A model generated the notes under the pieces. The model was not told the origin of the DNA, did no database searches, and saw only the letters and a program-made list of their open reading frames with translations. From Talpa occidentalis (taxonomy: Eukaryota > Chordata > Mammalia > Eulipotyphla > Talpidae): a stretch of 64,000 nt of DNA. Made by a program: the position numbers and the translations under genes. This document shows positions 22,046 through 35,025 of the stretch, in pieces (within the stretch, counting starts at the first letter, position 1; the number at the start of each line of letters is the position of its first letter). The stretch spans positions 82,257,106 to 82,321,105 of the forward strand of contig NW_023601104.1 in assembly GCF_014898055.3 (NCBI RefSeq), written 5' to 3'.

Positions 22046-22755
22046 TGTGCTAGATTGGAGAGTTTAATCAAAATGCACTCTCTTTCCCTCTCAATCTTCT
22101 GCTTTTCTTTAGACACAGGTTTAGACAAATACTTGACTGCTTAAGTCAAGAATTCCAAAAGGTGCAAATACAATTAATGTGTTTTTCATTTATTTTGTAG
22201 GACGGAAAGTAATAGAAAATAAAGGGAGACAAATGGAGGGAAGGCGATTCAAATAAGGAGGAAAACAACCACACCTATTGTTAAGGGTTCCTCTCTTACA
22301 CTTTTCAAATTCTTTTACCTTATGGTGTTCCTTGTCTACATGTGAAGGAAGCAATTCTCCTTCTTGCAGATATTGAGCAGCTCCAACTAGCATGGAAAAA
22401 AAGTTCTCAGGCCTGGTGTGAACTTACCTGATACTCCAGTTTCATCTTCCTTCACAACCTTTCACTTTCTTCTTTTATCAGAAATAAGAAGTTATTGACT
22501 ATTCCCCAAAACACAAACCCAGCCTCACCTTCTTGTTTTTTTCTCAGCCAAAAATGTCTTTTCCTTCCTCTTCTCCTTAGGTTGTTGTGATTTATTTTCC
22601 ACATTCTGTGTGACTATAGTTTTAGATACAGTGACACTCATGCTACTGAAGAACATATACTCCATATCCCATTTCCCAAAGTACTTTTTAAGTTTGTGAA
22701 AATAATATTAATTACAATAATTAAGTCAGAATTCCTACAAACTGATTCGGCAGTA

Positions 22756-23020
22756 TTTTTTTTTAAGATTTATTTTATTTACACAAGAGCCAGGGTACAG
22801 GCCAGATGAGTGGGAGGATGAAAGGATTCACCAGAGACAGAGCAGGAAATAGAACAGGCCGACTGACGAGATACACTGCTGAGGGGAGCAGCGGGTGTGG
22901 CAGGAGAGGTCTGCTCACCATGTGGGTTGCTCCGAGGCCAGGGGGGATCGAACTGGTGCTGCAGAGGCTGTGGACAGCTTCACAGCATTGCGCTCAACCT
23001 CCTGCGCCACCAGGGAGGCC
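22756..23020 (-). mobile_element. tRNA-derived SINE
   Basis: On the minus strand: GGCCTCCCTGGTGGCGCAGG head, GGTTGAGCGCAATGCTGTGA, GTTCGATCCCCCC B box, CTCTGTCTCTGGTGAATCCT block, AAATAAAATAAATCTTAAA tail. TSD-like GGCAGTATTTT (22749) and CAGCAGTAATTTT (23021), imperfect. Confidence 0.94.
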
Positions 23021-24087
23021 CAGCAGTAATTTTGTAAACTTTATCTCTCTGTGTACCACAAAGTCACCGGCAAGGTACACCCTTACAAAACACACACACA
23101 AGCAAGCAGAAATCTAGAGTCTAGAACACTAGACATTGAGCATCTGTGTTCCCTGAAAATGCACAGTATTATCAATTGCTCAAGTAACAGTGAATTAACC
23201 ATCTTCTAGTTTCAAAATTCTAGTAAATATATGCACAAAATCAATCTCTCCTCTCTCATATACACACACATGCGCACACCTTTCTCTCTCCCCCATATAT
23301 ATGTTTGAGAATATATTCTTATTATATACTTTAAATATTTTTAAAATTTAAAGATTGTTGCACAGATTGTTAGTTATTAATAAAGAAAAAAGTCTTTTCA
23401 GCTGAGTACCTGTGATTGTAAGTTCCCAAAGGGTTTTATCATGACTAAAACACATTATTGAACTTTATGTAAGCATGTAGGCAATTCATTAATAAGAATA
23501 ATTGAATACTCTAAAAAAAAATTTTAACCATATGGCAGGCTGCCTGGGAACAGAAGCCTGGTCACCAGGCTCAAGGTAAATGATCACTGAGGAGTAGACT
23601 GTCTTTTACTGTTCTGAGAGAGCAAATCCATTCATGTGCCAAATGAAATTCTGAATCGATTCTTCAGTTTGCTACATAAATGTAAAGTAGTCAAAACATT
23701 AGTTGATTAAGCACTTAATTTTGTGGCACAGTATTCTTGACGAGGAACTTAATCAGAGCTAGAAGACTAAACAATGATTTTCATTTATAACCTACTAACA
23801 AAAAAAAAAAGGCAAAAGCTATTCAAAGAGTACACATGAATAAAAAGTGTTTTGAATTATGAAAGAGTTATATAAAGTGCAGAGAGTGTATTTTCAGTCA
23901 GATCACTAATCATCAACAATAAAATGAAGACAAAAGAAAGGAAGGAGCTCAAAAGACAAATGAAAATAATAATGTGTCCACTTTCTTATCTCTATTCCCC
24001 AATTTAACAATAATCCCAAAATTTGAATAAGGGCTAGTAGTCTATAGGTGACTCCAAATAATAACTAGGGGATCCAGGTAAAGGATA
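23021..24087. other. Unique AT-rich sequence
   Basis: Short CA and CT runs near 23260-23300. No recognised element. Confidence 0.45.
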
Positions 24088-24107
24088 TTTTTAAAATTAT
24101 TTTTTAA

Positions 24108-24381
24108 AGTTCTTTTTTTTGTTAAAGATTTATTTATTTATACAAGAACTGGGATACAGGCCAGAGGCTTAGGAGGGTAAGAGAATTCACCAGAGACCGA
24201 GAGGGGAGCAGAATAGGCAGACAGACGGAAAACACTGCTGAGGGGAGCAGCGGGTGAGACAGGAGAGGTCTACAACACCATGTGGGGAGCTCCCTGGCCA
24301 GCTGGGAATTGAACCCGTGCTTGCAGAGGCTGCGGACAGCTTCACAGCGCTGCGCTCAACCCACTGTGCTACCAGGGAGGC
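24108..24381 (-). mobile_element. tRNA-derived SINE
   Basis: On the minus strand: GGCCTCCCTGGTAGCACAGT GGGTTGAGCGCAGCGCTGTG, GGTTCAATTCCC B box, AAATAAATAAATCTTTAAC tail. Flanking TTTAAAATTATTTTT occurs at about 24090-24104 and 24384-24398. Confidence 0.95.
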
Positions 24382-27235
24382 CCTTTAAAATTATTTTTAC
24401 CAACTGAAATAGATGAATTAAGAATTACAAATAGGTTAGCACTCAGTCTATATATACAATAGACAAGTTTAATTATTTGGGAATTAATTAATTGGAAGAA
24501 ATTCATGGTTAACAAATCAGTGACTTTTAAAAAAAAAATGGAAGGAGGTATTGTTAAGTGCCATTTTTGTTTCAAGAAACAGGTTCTGGACCTTTAGTGT
24601 AGTATTTTCAGAAATATATGGGTTTTTTTTTTCAGGTTTTGATTTTGCAAAGACAAGAAAAATCTTACCATATCTACACAAACCATAAGCAATTGTGATA
24701 GGCGGGGGGTAATTAATATTAATGAGTATGGAAAAATGAGAAAAAACAAATAGTTTCCATGAGAAAGAATAGAAAAGTAGAAAAGCTATCACAAATATCT
24801 CTAGTGGAACAATCCTTTAGAAACTCTAGTTTGTGGCAACCACGATGAGCTAAGGACACACATTACAACTAAAGTACAGGAAATACATCAGTCAAGTAAA
24901 AGCACAGAAACGATGAACTTCTATTGTTTACAGCATGGTCAAAAGGACCATTAAAATACACACTTTACCTATCAAGAGAATGTGCCGGAGCAAGGATCTA
25001 CAACAGAACAAGAAAAGTGAGACACTCTGCCACTAACCTTTGGAAAGGCATAATTCATAACCTATTTGAGAAGCTGAGATGCAGAAAGTAAAAAGAAATA
25101 CAATAAAAAGAATCCTCTCAGCAATCACCACCTTTGCTCCTAACACAAACCCTCAAAAGAGCATTTCCTAGATGGCTTTTGCACTTTAAGCCAATTTCAC
25201 TAGCAGATCTGCATTGAGTGGAGCTGGGGCATGGGCTGGAGGCTTCCAGTGAGAGCAGCAAGCAGCAAAGCCAAGTCATGGGACAAATAAAACCAGGCTG
25301 CTTGCTGAAAATCATCCACAAGGTGACACAGCTTTGATAGATGCCGACCAACATACCTAGTCTTTTAAAATCACATTATTGACTGTATCCCCTTTCTTGA
25401 TCCCAGAATTCTCAATTTGATGAAATTTTTGAGTTGAAGTCTAGAGTGAAGCTCCTGAGAACAGACAGAATTAGTTTATAAATAAATGCACAAGGGATTC
25501 CATGCTTTTCTGCTTCCACTACCCTCTATCACCCCCTTCCCCAGGCCTTGCCACAGAAAAGGTCTGCTTCTACTCACTCACTGTTTCAGACTCTGCCTTT
25601 TTAAATACATGCTGCTGTTCTGCTCAAGATGTCCTTGGCAGAAAGTAGTCAGGTGTGAAAAGCAACCCAGGGAATTCTTTTGTAGAAGTAAAATTCTATT
25701 AATACAAAAATGCAATTGATGCAAAATTATAAAGTAAATATAAAATTTTGAGATATAAAATATAGATACCATGATTTCTCTGCAAGTTGCTTTACACAAT
25801 TACTATTTTCCTGTATAATTTTATGTAAACTCTATAATGCAAATTTCACAAAATTTTATATATCCTTTATGTAAACCCAAACCATATGGAGTAGGAAAGC
25901 AAGTTATTTAAAGAATATAGTTAATATTTCCCAAAGCCAAGACAAGGTTTCAGCAGTCACTAAGACCTCTTTATTTGTGTATGTATTTTGTAATGTGGAC
26001 ATACTAAATTTTTCATAAAGCAACGCATGCCTAGAAAATCAAAATTTCATAGGAAGTCAAGTAATTAATGGATTTATAGGTGGTAGATAATCTATCAGAC
26101 AATAATTTTCTTTCCAACTTGAATAATTGCTCCTTACTTTTGGGGGGCTGGGATATAAGACATCACTGTGATATCTGAGCACCATCCCTGTGTTTGGAAT
26201 AAGCATTCTTTGTTGAAGTTGCTTGAGCCCCTCATGCTGAGATATGACAAGTGTCTCCACATTTGCAAGGCAGATGCACAATGTGGAATTAGTATCAGGG
26301 TCTGATCACTGCTGTGATTCATACCTAGCATTTAACCTTATTCTTCCTTCCAAATATTTCCCTGGATTTGACTTGCCTCAAAAAAACAAATAAATAAATA
26401 AATAAATAAACTTCCAAAACTTCTGATGCTCTGTGAAGCTCATGGGCAATTTCCATTTCCAGAAATAGCAAGACATCCTTCTGAGATGTTGTTAAAGCCA
26501 GCTTTGATATAGCATGTGTTTATTTAAACTCAGTGCCAAAGAGCTCCTTGGTGATGGTTTCTGCTTATAGCCAAAGGTTGAATAGGCAATGGAGAATAAT
26601 TTTAAAAGTGAAAGATGTTGCTCTATGACAAGTCTCAGTCCCTCTAGGGAAGCAAATGCTAGCAATTGTACCCTTCACCTTTCAGGGATAAAAGGGTCTT
26701 GTCTCCACCTCTTATCCTTGGACCAGCAGACTTGTGAAATGCAAATACACTGTGAAGATTCCACTGGAACCCCAATCCGAACACCCATTTTTTTTCTGCC
26801 ATGTGGAAGAAATGTACATAGTCATATCTCAGAGCACATGAGCTGCCAGACACTTTTACCAGAAAGAGCTCTGGACTCCTCCACAAAGACCAGAAGGCAA
26901 GTTCATTTTTCTCTTCTCTCACCAGGTGCAAATGATTCCTTATTCATTTTTAACGATAGAGAAAATAACCCCTAAAATTGAAGAAAGAAGTGAAACGATT
27001 GCACGGGAGGAATCATGATTCCTGAATGCAAACAACATCATGACTTGAAAAACTATGAAGAAAAGGAATTTTAGATAGATGAGCTCCTGCAGATGAAATC
27101 CAGGATGACCTAAAAATGAAAAGGTTAATCTACAAGTAATGGCTGACATGGGAAGAAATACTTTTTCTTTCTTCTTTTCCTTTTTTCCGCCTCTGTCTCT
27201 CTTTTCCTATTTAAAATATTCAGAATGGGCAGATG
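24382..27235. other. Long repeat-poor unique stretch
   Basis: No gene supported. The 128-codon frame at 26589-26975 lacks any recognised domain, and an overlapping antisense frame of 90 codons argues for chance. An (AAAT)n run is at 26384-26410. Confidence 0.45.
26384..26410. repeat. (AAAT)n microsatellite
   Basis: About six AAAT units after AAAAAACAAATAAATAAATA. Confidence 0.9.
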
Positions 27236-27239
27236 CTTT

Positions 27240-27800
27240 TATTTAAAGATCTTCTGAGCCTGAGCCTCCTGACAGTCATCTTGGCAAAGCCACCTGCTCC
27301 AGCGACACCGCGCCCTGTCACTCTGTCCCGAGTGCCTCGTGCTCTCTGGTGTCCCCAGCAACAGGTGTCTCATTAACACCTGAGCTCTGCCAGCTTCTGA
27401 GGAAGGCTGTGAACTGATGCAACACATGCTCCATTTTTATCTCTTTATGAGTCATTACTTAAAGGTTTTATCACCAGATTGCCACACTTAATTACGTGGA
27501 GCCATAATTAAATAGGAGCATTCTTAGGCCTGCTTTTTGAAATTTAAATTGAAACTTCAGTGACATGTTTTGCTGTTTACTAATTTAAAGCTATCTTTAA
27601 AAGAGCTGTAGGAGGTGCTTTTTTGAAGGGGGCAGAGCAGGACAGGATTTTTATTTTTTTATATACTGCTATTGTTTTAAATTTGCTAATCAGAAGAAAG
27701 AAAAAAAATTACAGTGCATTTAAAGACTTAAAGAGCACTGCCAGAAATAGAGGTAATTAAATTAGCTGGTGCTAAAATTTTTTATTATATATAGGTATAA
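27240..27800. other. Candidate conserved non-coding element
   Basis: A GC-richer left part (27240-27430, containing CAGCGACACCGCGCCCTGTC) passes into sequence with closely spaced homeodomain-type cores: CTTAATTACG, CATAATTAAATAG, CTAATTTAAAG, GTAATTAAATTAG. No transposon or microsatellite explains it. Conservation itself cannot be seen from one sequence. Confidence 0.35.
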
Positions 27801-30800
27801 GAAACAGGGTTATTGGTTACTTTATAAATGTCAATCTGACTAGGACACTAGGAATCCTCTGGCCAATCAGATGACTAACCTAATTCTCCATTTTCTGGTA
27901 GTCGAAGATATTTGTTAATTACATAAGGACACTATAGAACAAAATGATCCACCTTATCAAGGAAATTATAAATAGCAAGATTTCTCTTTCCTGTGTTTAC
28001 TTGCTTTGTCCTCCTTCAAACTGTCCCATATGTCCACCTCAAGACTGAGCTAAAGCCCACGTTTGCTAAGCCATGGGGGAACCAGAGGTCTGTTTTAACT
28101 GTCGTGCTTGTCTGTGGCCTCTCCAGAACACTCCTAAAAGGTCATGAACCTTTCACTGTTCTCTCATGCGTGTGCAGTTGCAGTTTTATAACTGGAGGCC
28201 ATGAGTATTAGATACCTTCAGGGCCCAAAGCCTCCCCCACTTACTTCTTACTGCCTTCTAGAATGAACATGCCAGCCTGTATAGGTTAAACAAGTTATGT
28301 AAATATCCTTCCCAGAGATTTAGGGGAAGGAAGCCATACACAGGAGAGTGTGGCCTTTCCACTTGAAGGTCACATGAGAAGATAACATGCAATCATTGTT
28401 AAAGGAGAGGGCAATCATTGCTCTAGGAGAGGGCACTTTGCAATGGCCTCCTGCCCTCTGAGCAGTCCCACCTCTCAGGCCCCCTGTGCTTCAAGACTCA
28501 GGCTGAAAATCATTGCTCCTCAATGGGTAAATCCTGTGTTTGTCTTCAGGAACAGACTTTGCTCTGGTTTCCTCTGGGCATATAGGTCTTGGGAAGTACC
28601 CTGGGAATCAGATGGAATTAATGTTTCTGCTGCCTTATCCTTACAGGAATTAGAGAGGGCTGGTGGGATGGTGTTGGAGAATTTATGATGATAAACACGG
28701 GTCCACACTGATGTTTTAGTGCAAGTTTTCTATCTCTCTACAAAGAAGAACTACAACTCTGTTGGTTCCTTTATTAGTTGATCAAAGATGACAATGCAGA
28801 TGTTTTGTGTTGTAAATGTAAAAGAAAAAAAAAAAGATGAACAAGCAAAAAACAAAAGTAAAACCAAACACAAAGTTTTACCCCAACTGGATTCAGCAAA
28901 AAGGTACCAGAATGACCTTCACTCATGAAAAGTCTGTTAAGTCTATTAGTTCTTCCTTCAGCAAGAACACAGGCTGAAAAACTTAAACCTTATCACTAGG
29001 ATCCACATTCATTCTTTCCATTTTCTCCTCTCCAATTTCCCCTTTGAACTGGCTCACTCCATGGGAAGAGAAAGTTGTGGGACTGTCAAAGGAAAATTGT
29101 AGGGGATGGAGCTAAGCAGTCAAGGAAAATTTCATTCAAAACTAAACTGCACTAAAACAAAAGCTAGGAGGGTTGTTTTTTTTTTTTTTTTAAATAAGCT
29201 CTTGTGGGAGCTGGTGGATGTTTTAGAGAACTATATAATCAGGCCACTTGTGTCCGCTAATTAACTCATGGAAGCTATGTTCCTACCCTTCCAGAGAGAT
29301 GAGACAGGAGCTGTATCTTTCTTGAAAATTTAGGTGATTACATATCAAAAAGATTTCTCCCAAGAACTCAAGTCAAACATTCCTGGGATATAAAACTGGC
29401 AGAACAGTCAAAAGATTCCCATCTCAAAGGAGCAGAGAAAATATGTACAGTTGAAAGTTATCTAAGATAGATGCTTAAAGGTATCTAAGATAGATGCTTA
29501 AAGCAAAGGAGATCAGAGGCCAATAGTTCAGAGAGCTGCCTAAAGTTTAGTTAAGCCCAGAGGAACTCCTTGGTTAGAGTGAATCCCAAATGAGAATCAG
29601 ACTTTGGAAGAACTGGTATTGAAGATCTGCAATCAATAGGTCATTGATTCTTAAATCAAGAAGGTAATCACAGCTTCTGCAGTATGAACTTATTTTGAGG
29701 AAAGACAGTTGCCCAAAAAGCAAGGCTCTGGTAAAGCCTTTAGAACAACGCCTTTCCATTATTGTATTGGGTCTCTGTGGTTCTCTCCTTAGCAGCTAAA
29801 CATTCCAGATTTTCTCTAAGACACAGATTAAGGAAAATTATGTTAAAAAGCAAGCCAAACTGAATCAAATTGATTTGATTTAGATACTATCATTACCTTA
29901 GTGAGTCCAGATATTTTGGAAAGGACTTTGTTCTGCTGTCCTGAAGTTGCTTGCTTAGAGCTCCTGACCCATGGCCATTATTGGCCATTAACATGGATCT
30001 CTTTGTTTTGTGCCAACTTTGAAGACTAATATTTTGACCAAGGATCCCAAGGTGTAGCTCTGAAAATTCAATCTCCTAGGCACTGTTCTCAGAGAATGCA
30101 CATGTCTCTGCTAGTTGAGGGGCTTCCCTGTGTCTTTAGAAAAGCTTATTTCTCCATATTACATTACTTCTCTGCTAAGCTGAGCAGAAGTCTCATTTCT
30201 GACCTCAGAAAGATGTCACAGCCTAATTCCATACAGGAGAAGCTGATGTGATCTTTTAACACAAGAGATTGATTGCTCTTCCAACTAGGGAAAGGGGAGG
30301 AGACAAGTTTTTTTTTTTTTTAATTTCATTAAAATTCCTATAACAATGAGAACAGGATAGAAATTAACACTTCTATAAATTATCCTTCTACATATTTTTT
30401 AATGCCTTCTTTCTCTTTTACCCAGGAAATGACTCTGGCTTCAATTAAATTATTTTGATTTATATTTTCTCTCTGAAAGAAGTGGATAGGATAGGATGTG
30501 GTGGAAGGAATTTATCCCACCATTTATAGTAATGTGATTACACAGTTTATTTTACATTAAGTAGGACCATTTCATACTGCTAAATTTGCACTTTGGATCC
30601 CATCTTATAAAATTAAATTTTATCATGTAGATTAAGTGCCTTCGCTAAAGAATATGTTTAGGTTAATCTGATAACGTTCTAAGGTTTTCTAACTCTTTCT
30701 GTATACACTTGTTTTTAGATCTCAGAGAGAAATGCAAGATAGAATTTAGAAAATTAAGATAGAGCAAGTATGAATTAAAGAGCGAAGGGGAAAATATGGG

Positions 30801-31147
30801 AGAGAAAATCATATTACTATTAAAGTATTCCACATTTTGGGGAAAAGATAGCAAAATGTTACAAAAGTAGGTTAATGGTAAGAAAGACGGTCTAATGGCC
30901 AAATGACATGTGAAAATACCGAATGAGAATGAATTTCCCTGTATTTGAAAATAGGATTCATAAGATTGTGAATAGGACACACTAGAATATAGAACTATAA
31001 GTTGCTTTTAGATGTGTTGTCATGCATTGGTTGGTTGTTCTTGCATTGTGAGTGTATAATTTATCATTTTTCTTGAATCACGATAGGTGATCAATACATG
31101 CTGTGAAACAGAAGTTTCTTTTCTATGCATCTTTAATTTTTTGTCTT
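27800..31147. other. Longest repeat-poor stretch, no gene seen
   Basis: Contains only small local duplications (28398-28440 and 29459-29503), an A-run with flanks near 28826-28838 and T-runs at 29176-29191 and 30308-30321. The 105-codon antisense frame at 30663-30980 has no recognised motif. Confidence 0.45.
29459..29503. repeat. Two-copy tandem repeat, about 22-bp unit
   Basis: TATCTAAGATAGATGCTTAA AG occurs twice back to back with one G between, without mismatch. Confidence 0.95.
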
Positions 31148-31162
31148 TGTTAATGAATTTTA

Positions 31163-31445
31163 TTTTTTTTTTTTTTTAAAGACTTATTTATTTATTTATG
31201 CAAGCACTGGGTACAGTCAGAAGTGTGGGAGGGTGAGAGAATTCACCAGAGCCAGAGCGGGGAGCAGAACAGGCAGAGTGATGAAGTACACTGCTGAGGG
31301 GAGCAGCGGGCAGCAGGAGAGGTCTGAGCGCCATGTGGGACCCTCCTCCGGTGGCCGGGGAGCAGCCTGGGATCGAACCGGCGCCACAGAGGCTGTGGGC
31401 AGCTTCGCAACCCAGCGCTCAATCGCTGCACCACCGGGGAGGCCC
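31163..31445 (-). mobile_element. Young tRNA-derived SINE
   Basis: On the minus strand: GGCCTCCCCGGTGGTGCAGC, GAGCGCTGGGTTGCGAAGCT, GGTTCGATCCCAGG B box, GACTGTACCCAGTGCTTGCA end, (TAAA)n then AAGTCTTTAAA tail. Identical 15-bp TSD TGTTAATGAATTTTA at 31148-31162 and 31446-31460. Confidence 0.97.
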
Positions 31446-31460
31446 TGTTAATGAATTTTA

Positions 31461-32530
31461 ATCATGCCAATCTCCACTTTTAAGGGTACACTCATTTTGC
31501 TTTAATCTGTAGCAGGTATAGCAGACTTTGGGACTCAGAAAATAAAGGAAATGTATATTTTATAGCATGCAGATTCTTTAAAGAGCATCTGTTATTCATG
31601 GTATCCTTGAAATAAATTCCTCAGATATCCAAGTGTCTATTGTAGGTTGAGATCTTCCTCTTCCATCCAAATTGAGGTAAGGATGCTTTTCTATGAATTT
31701 TTTAAGAAAAAAAATGGGAATTTAAAATCTCACATTTATCCTTTAATAATATGTATAAAAGGAGACATTTTGAGAAATTCACATTATCCATGCTTATTTC
31801 AAATCTAGGCAGTATCAAGTCTTCAGGAACATTATGGGATCTGGAGGACAGTAGATTTATCCCCAATAATACAGGAAGACTAGTGTCCTCTTGCCAATTC
31901 CTATTTCATCTAAAATGTTTTTCCTAACTCTCCTTACTTTTAGTTTAAGTGTTTTATATAACAACTATGTTTGCTTTGCTATAATATTTTTTTGCCAGAA
32001 TTATTCTGTATTTTGTGAGTCATTGTTGTCAATGTTTCTACAAAAAAAATCCTCAATAAATGTTTAAATGCCAATATTTTAGTTTAAATCTACTTGGAAT
32101 AATCTAACATCTCTATTTTTCCAATGGTTAGTGAAGAGCATTGAGTATAAACTAATAAAAAGAATAGTACTACAACTTTTCCAAGAGTTTAGAGCATGTG
32201 CTAAGCATCTCTTTTGTTGGCAAAATTCTACAAAGAGTTGATCTTTGTAGATCTTTTTTGATCTTTGTTGATCTTTTTTTCAGAAACTATTGGAGGAAAT
32301 AGGATAAATAATGTCAATTTTTTGATATTTGAGAGGTTTACAATCTAGGAGAGAGACACTGTGTGTTTTATTCCTCCACACCAAGCAGTTCTGAAACATC
32401 AACAGGGTGATCTACAATTTAACTCAATTCTAACACTATGTAGAGATAAATCCAGCCCCACAGGTAGAGTACTGGTTCCACATTCAGATACAATTGCAAG
32501 TGATAGGTTGACTTTAGCTACAGCTTCTTC
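31461..32530. other. Unique AT-rich sequence
   Basis: No gene or clear repeat. Imperfect GATCTTTG/T repeats lie at 32240-32278, and the AATCCTCAATAAATGTTTAA wording near 32048-32067 is weakly L2/CR1-like. Confidence 0.4.
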
Positions 32531-32533
32531 TTC

Positions 32534-32817
32534 TTTTTTTTTAAATATGTATTTACTTATGCATACAAGAGCTGGGGTACAGGCCAGAGATGCAGGGTGT
32601 TAGAGGATTCATCAGAGACAGAGTGGGGAACAGAACAGGCAGACTGACTGAAATACACTGCTGAGGGGAGCAGCGGGTGCGACAGGAGAGGTCGCATGCC
32701 TCTCCATGCGGGACCCTCATCTGCCGGTGAGGATCGAACTGGCACTGCAGAGGCTGTGGACAGCTTCACAGCGTGGCGCTCAACCGCCTGCGCCACCAGG
32801 GGAGGCCCTATCTGGTC
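32534..32817 (-). mobile_element. tRNA-derived SINE
   Basis: On the minus strand: GGCCTCCCCTGGTGGCGCAG GCGGTTGAGCGCCACGCTGT, GTTCGATCCTCACC B box, CTCTGTCTCTGATGAATCCT block, TAAGTAAATACATATTTAAA tail. No convincing TSD was found. Confidence 0.94.
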
Positions 32818-35008
32818 TTTCTGATGAACAGCCCCCCATTGGAAATCATCCAGAGTCACCTCATTAAGAGGAAAAAACATTCCTGTCACCCAGGAATGTG
32901 AGAGAAATTGGGGTCCTGTGATAGAAACTGGGGTCTAGACCAAATATCAATATCAAAACAAAATATTCTCCTTGCACACCTCCATTTGTAAAAGTTTCAA
33001 AAGGCCTGTACCAGGAATTGGGGGCAGAGGCCAATGTATGTGTACACACACACACACACACACACCCCCCAAACAAACAAACAAAAAGATTGTTAATTAA
33101 ATACCTGCTATTGGGCTGATCCACCTACAAGTAATTATAAACTCTGATTTACATTATAAAACAAAAGAAAAACTCAAAGACTCTAGAGATGGAAGAGGAA
33201 GACTAGACATAGAGAAGGGCATGGACTTGGAGAGTTTCTTCTTTTCCTGATTTCTATATTGAGGGTAAGACCTGAGTCTGCCAGCAAAATGTTCCATAGA
33301 GAATCCATTGTTTGGAGCATTTGAAAAACCAGAGTTCTTGACGAGAACCACTGAAAAGGAAGGCAGGAGAAACATGCCTTCCAAGAGAGCCGAACTGGAG
33401 GAGTCCAACCAGACTGAATCCAATGTCAGTTGTAATTTAAATTTGCATGTAAAAATATCATTATCTTAAAATTTTTTAAGGAGAAAAAAAGCCCTGTGAA
33501 TTTGCTAAGAAGAGCTATATATTTGTTTCTAGCCCAAAGTCTAAGAAAACAGCGATGGGATAAAATTTTGTGGTATAAGGTAAATAAATGCTTGCTGTAT
33601 CTATTTGTAATATTAGAACATCATTTTTCAATACATAGATCATGATAGTGAAAAATTAATCCAAAGTGTTTTCCAAAATACATTTAAAATTTGAGTTCTG
33701 GTGTAATAAACCTGTAACTCCTCATTTTTCTTCTTAAAAAAATTCCACCAGTGATTTGTGATGCTTTTAGTGAGGATGAATGCAACAGATCAGTTTACCA
33801 TGTTATGGAGTTGATATTAAGAACATTTATCTTAAAATAACCTTTTGTCTGTTTGCCCAATGAACTGCTAATCTTAGGAAAATCTGATTATTCCATCCAG
33901 AGTTAGATTCAATTTAGTGGAGACAACCTTTGCTTCTAACTCAGGAGGCAGAACTGCTTCTCTCTTTTTACACTTATTTTCACTCATTCTTTATAGGTTC
34001 AAGGGCAAATTTAATTATTGTAATGCAATTGATCTTAAAGTTAATGGCAAGAATGGCCAAAACCTCTGTTGTACAATAGGTCATATTCCCTTATATTTAT
34101 TTCACTACTCCTCAGTGTCTCTCACCTGTCATGTTTAGACAAAAAAAAAAAAAAATAATAGTGAAACTTTTGCGACCTTACAGCAAAGTCTGCAGATAAT
34201 GTGATGGTGGGGGGCAGATAATCATGCTTAGATTTAGCTTAAAATATGAAAAACAATACTGGAGACAAATCAAACAAATATGAAAGACTTTCTAAAGTTC
34301 TGTCATTTTTTCTCATGGGGATAAAGACAGGCAAAATCTCGCTTCTACATGAAAACCAATCTCTGCATTTGTTAGGAACAAGGAGAACAGTTGTAAGCAT
34401 CTTTTAGACATTCATTTTAGAGACTCAGTCCATCTTTGACAGACTAATTGCTTGTTCACTGAAGAAAAATCCTAACACCAGATAATGATCCCCTTTAGTT
34501 AAACAATTCCTCTTCTGGTGATGTCATCTACACTGGTGTTGGAAGGAGCTTCTGAAAAATGCTTTGCACTTAAAAGACACTTTCTCTCTGATGGAAACAT
34601 TGATTTGTCCCCTGAGTCCCCATTAAAAAATAATAAAATAAATACTTGGTAGGTGACATTTAAGGAATGGCTGCATTTTCCCATCCATGTAGCTCATTGG
34701 TTTCAGAACCTTGGTTGCTTTATTTATAGTTTCTGCTTCATTCACTGTTAGACATCTGGGTACCACTGGCCTTTCAGTGGCCAGAGAGATGTGCCTCTTG
34801 AGCAATTTGCATTTTGTATGGAGATAACTGCTTTCTGAAGGATTATAAAACAAACCAAAGTTAGATTGCTGGGCACAATCAGAGATCATGAGTTAAGCAA
34901 TGTTCAATGTAAACCTACTATTCTCTCAGTTTAAGGGTGGCTGTGGCTTCAATGATTGATGGGAGTAAATATGAGTTCTGGTTTGTGGTTTGATCTTACA
35001 TATCATTT
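32818..35008. other. Unique sequence with one CA run
   Basis: A (CA)n run is at 33042-33064 and A-run at 34141-34155. No gene or recognised transposon; short antisense frames have no motif. Confidence 0.45.
33042..33064. repeat. (CA)n microsatellite
   Basis: About eleven CA units followed by CCCCCC and AAAC repeats. Confidence 0.95.
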
Positions 35009-35025
35009 CATGGGGCCACATTTTT

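Larger units (their letters stand above)
19830..22745. other. Long repeat-poor unique stretch
   Basis: No gene or clear transposon. Two segments (20040-20480 and 21060-21500) are complex, non-repetitive and look unlike neutral AT-rich decay; see findings. Purine-rich tracts lie at about 20640-20695 and 21790-22040. Confidence 0.4.

Noticed and set aside
26589..26975. 128-codon plus-strand open frame
   Set aside because: No recognised motif; overlapping antisense frame; no splice or promoter context. Treated as chance.
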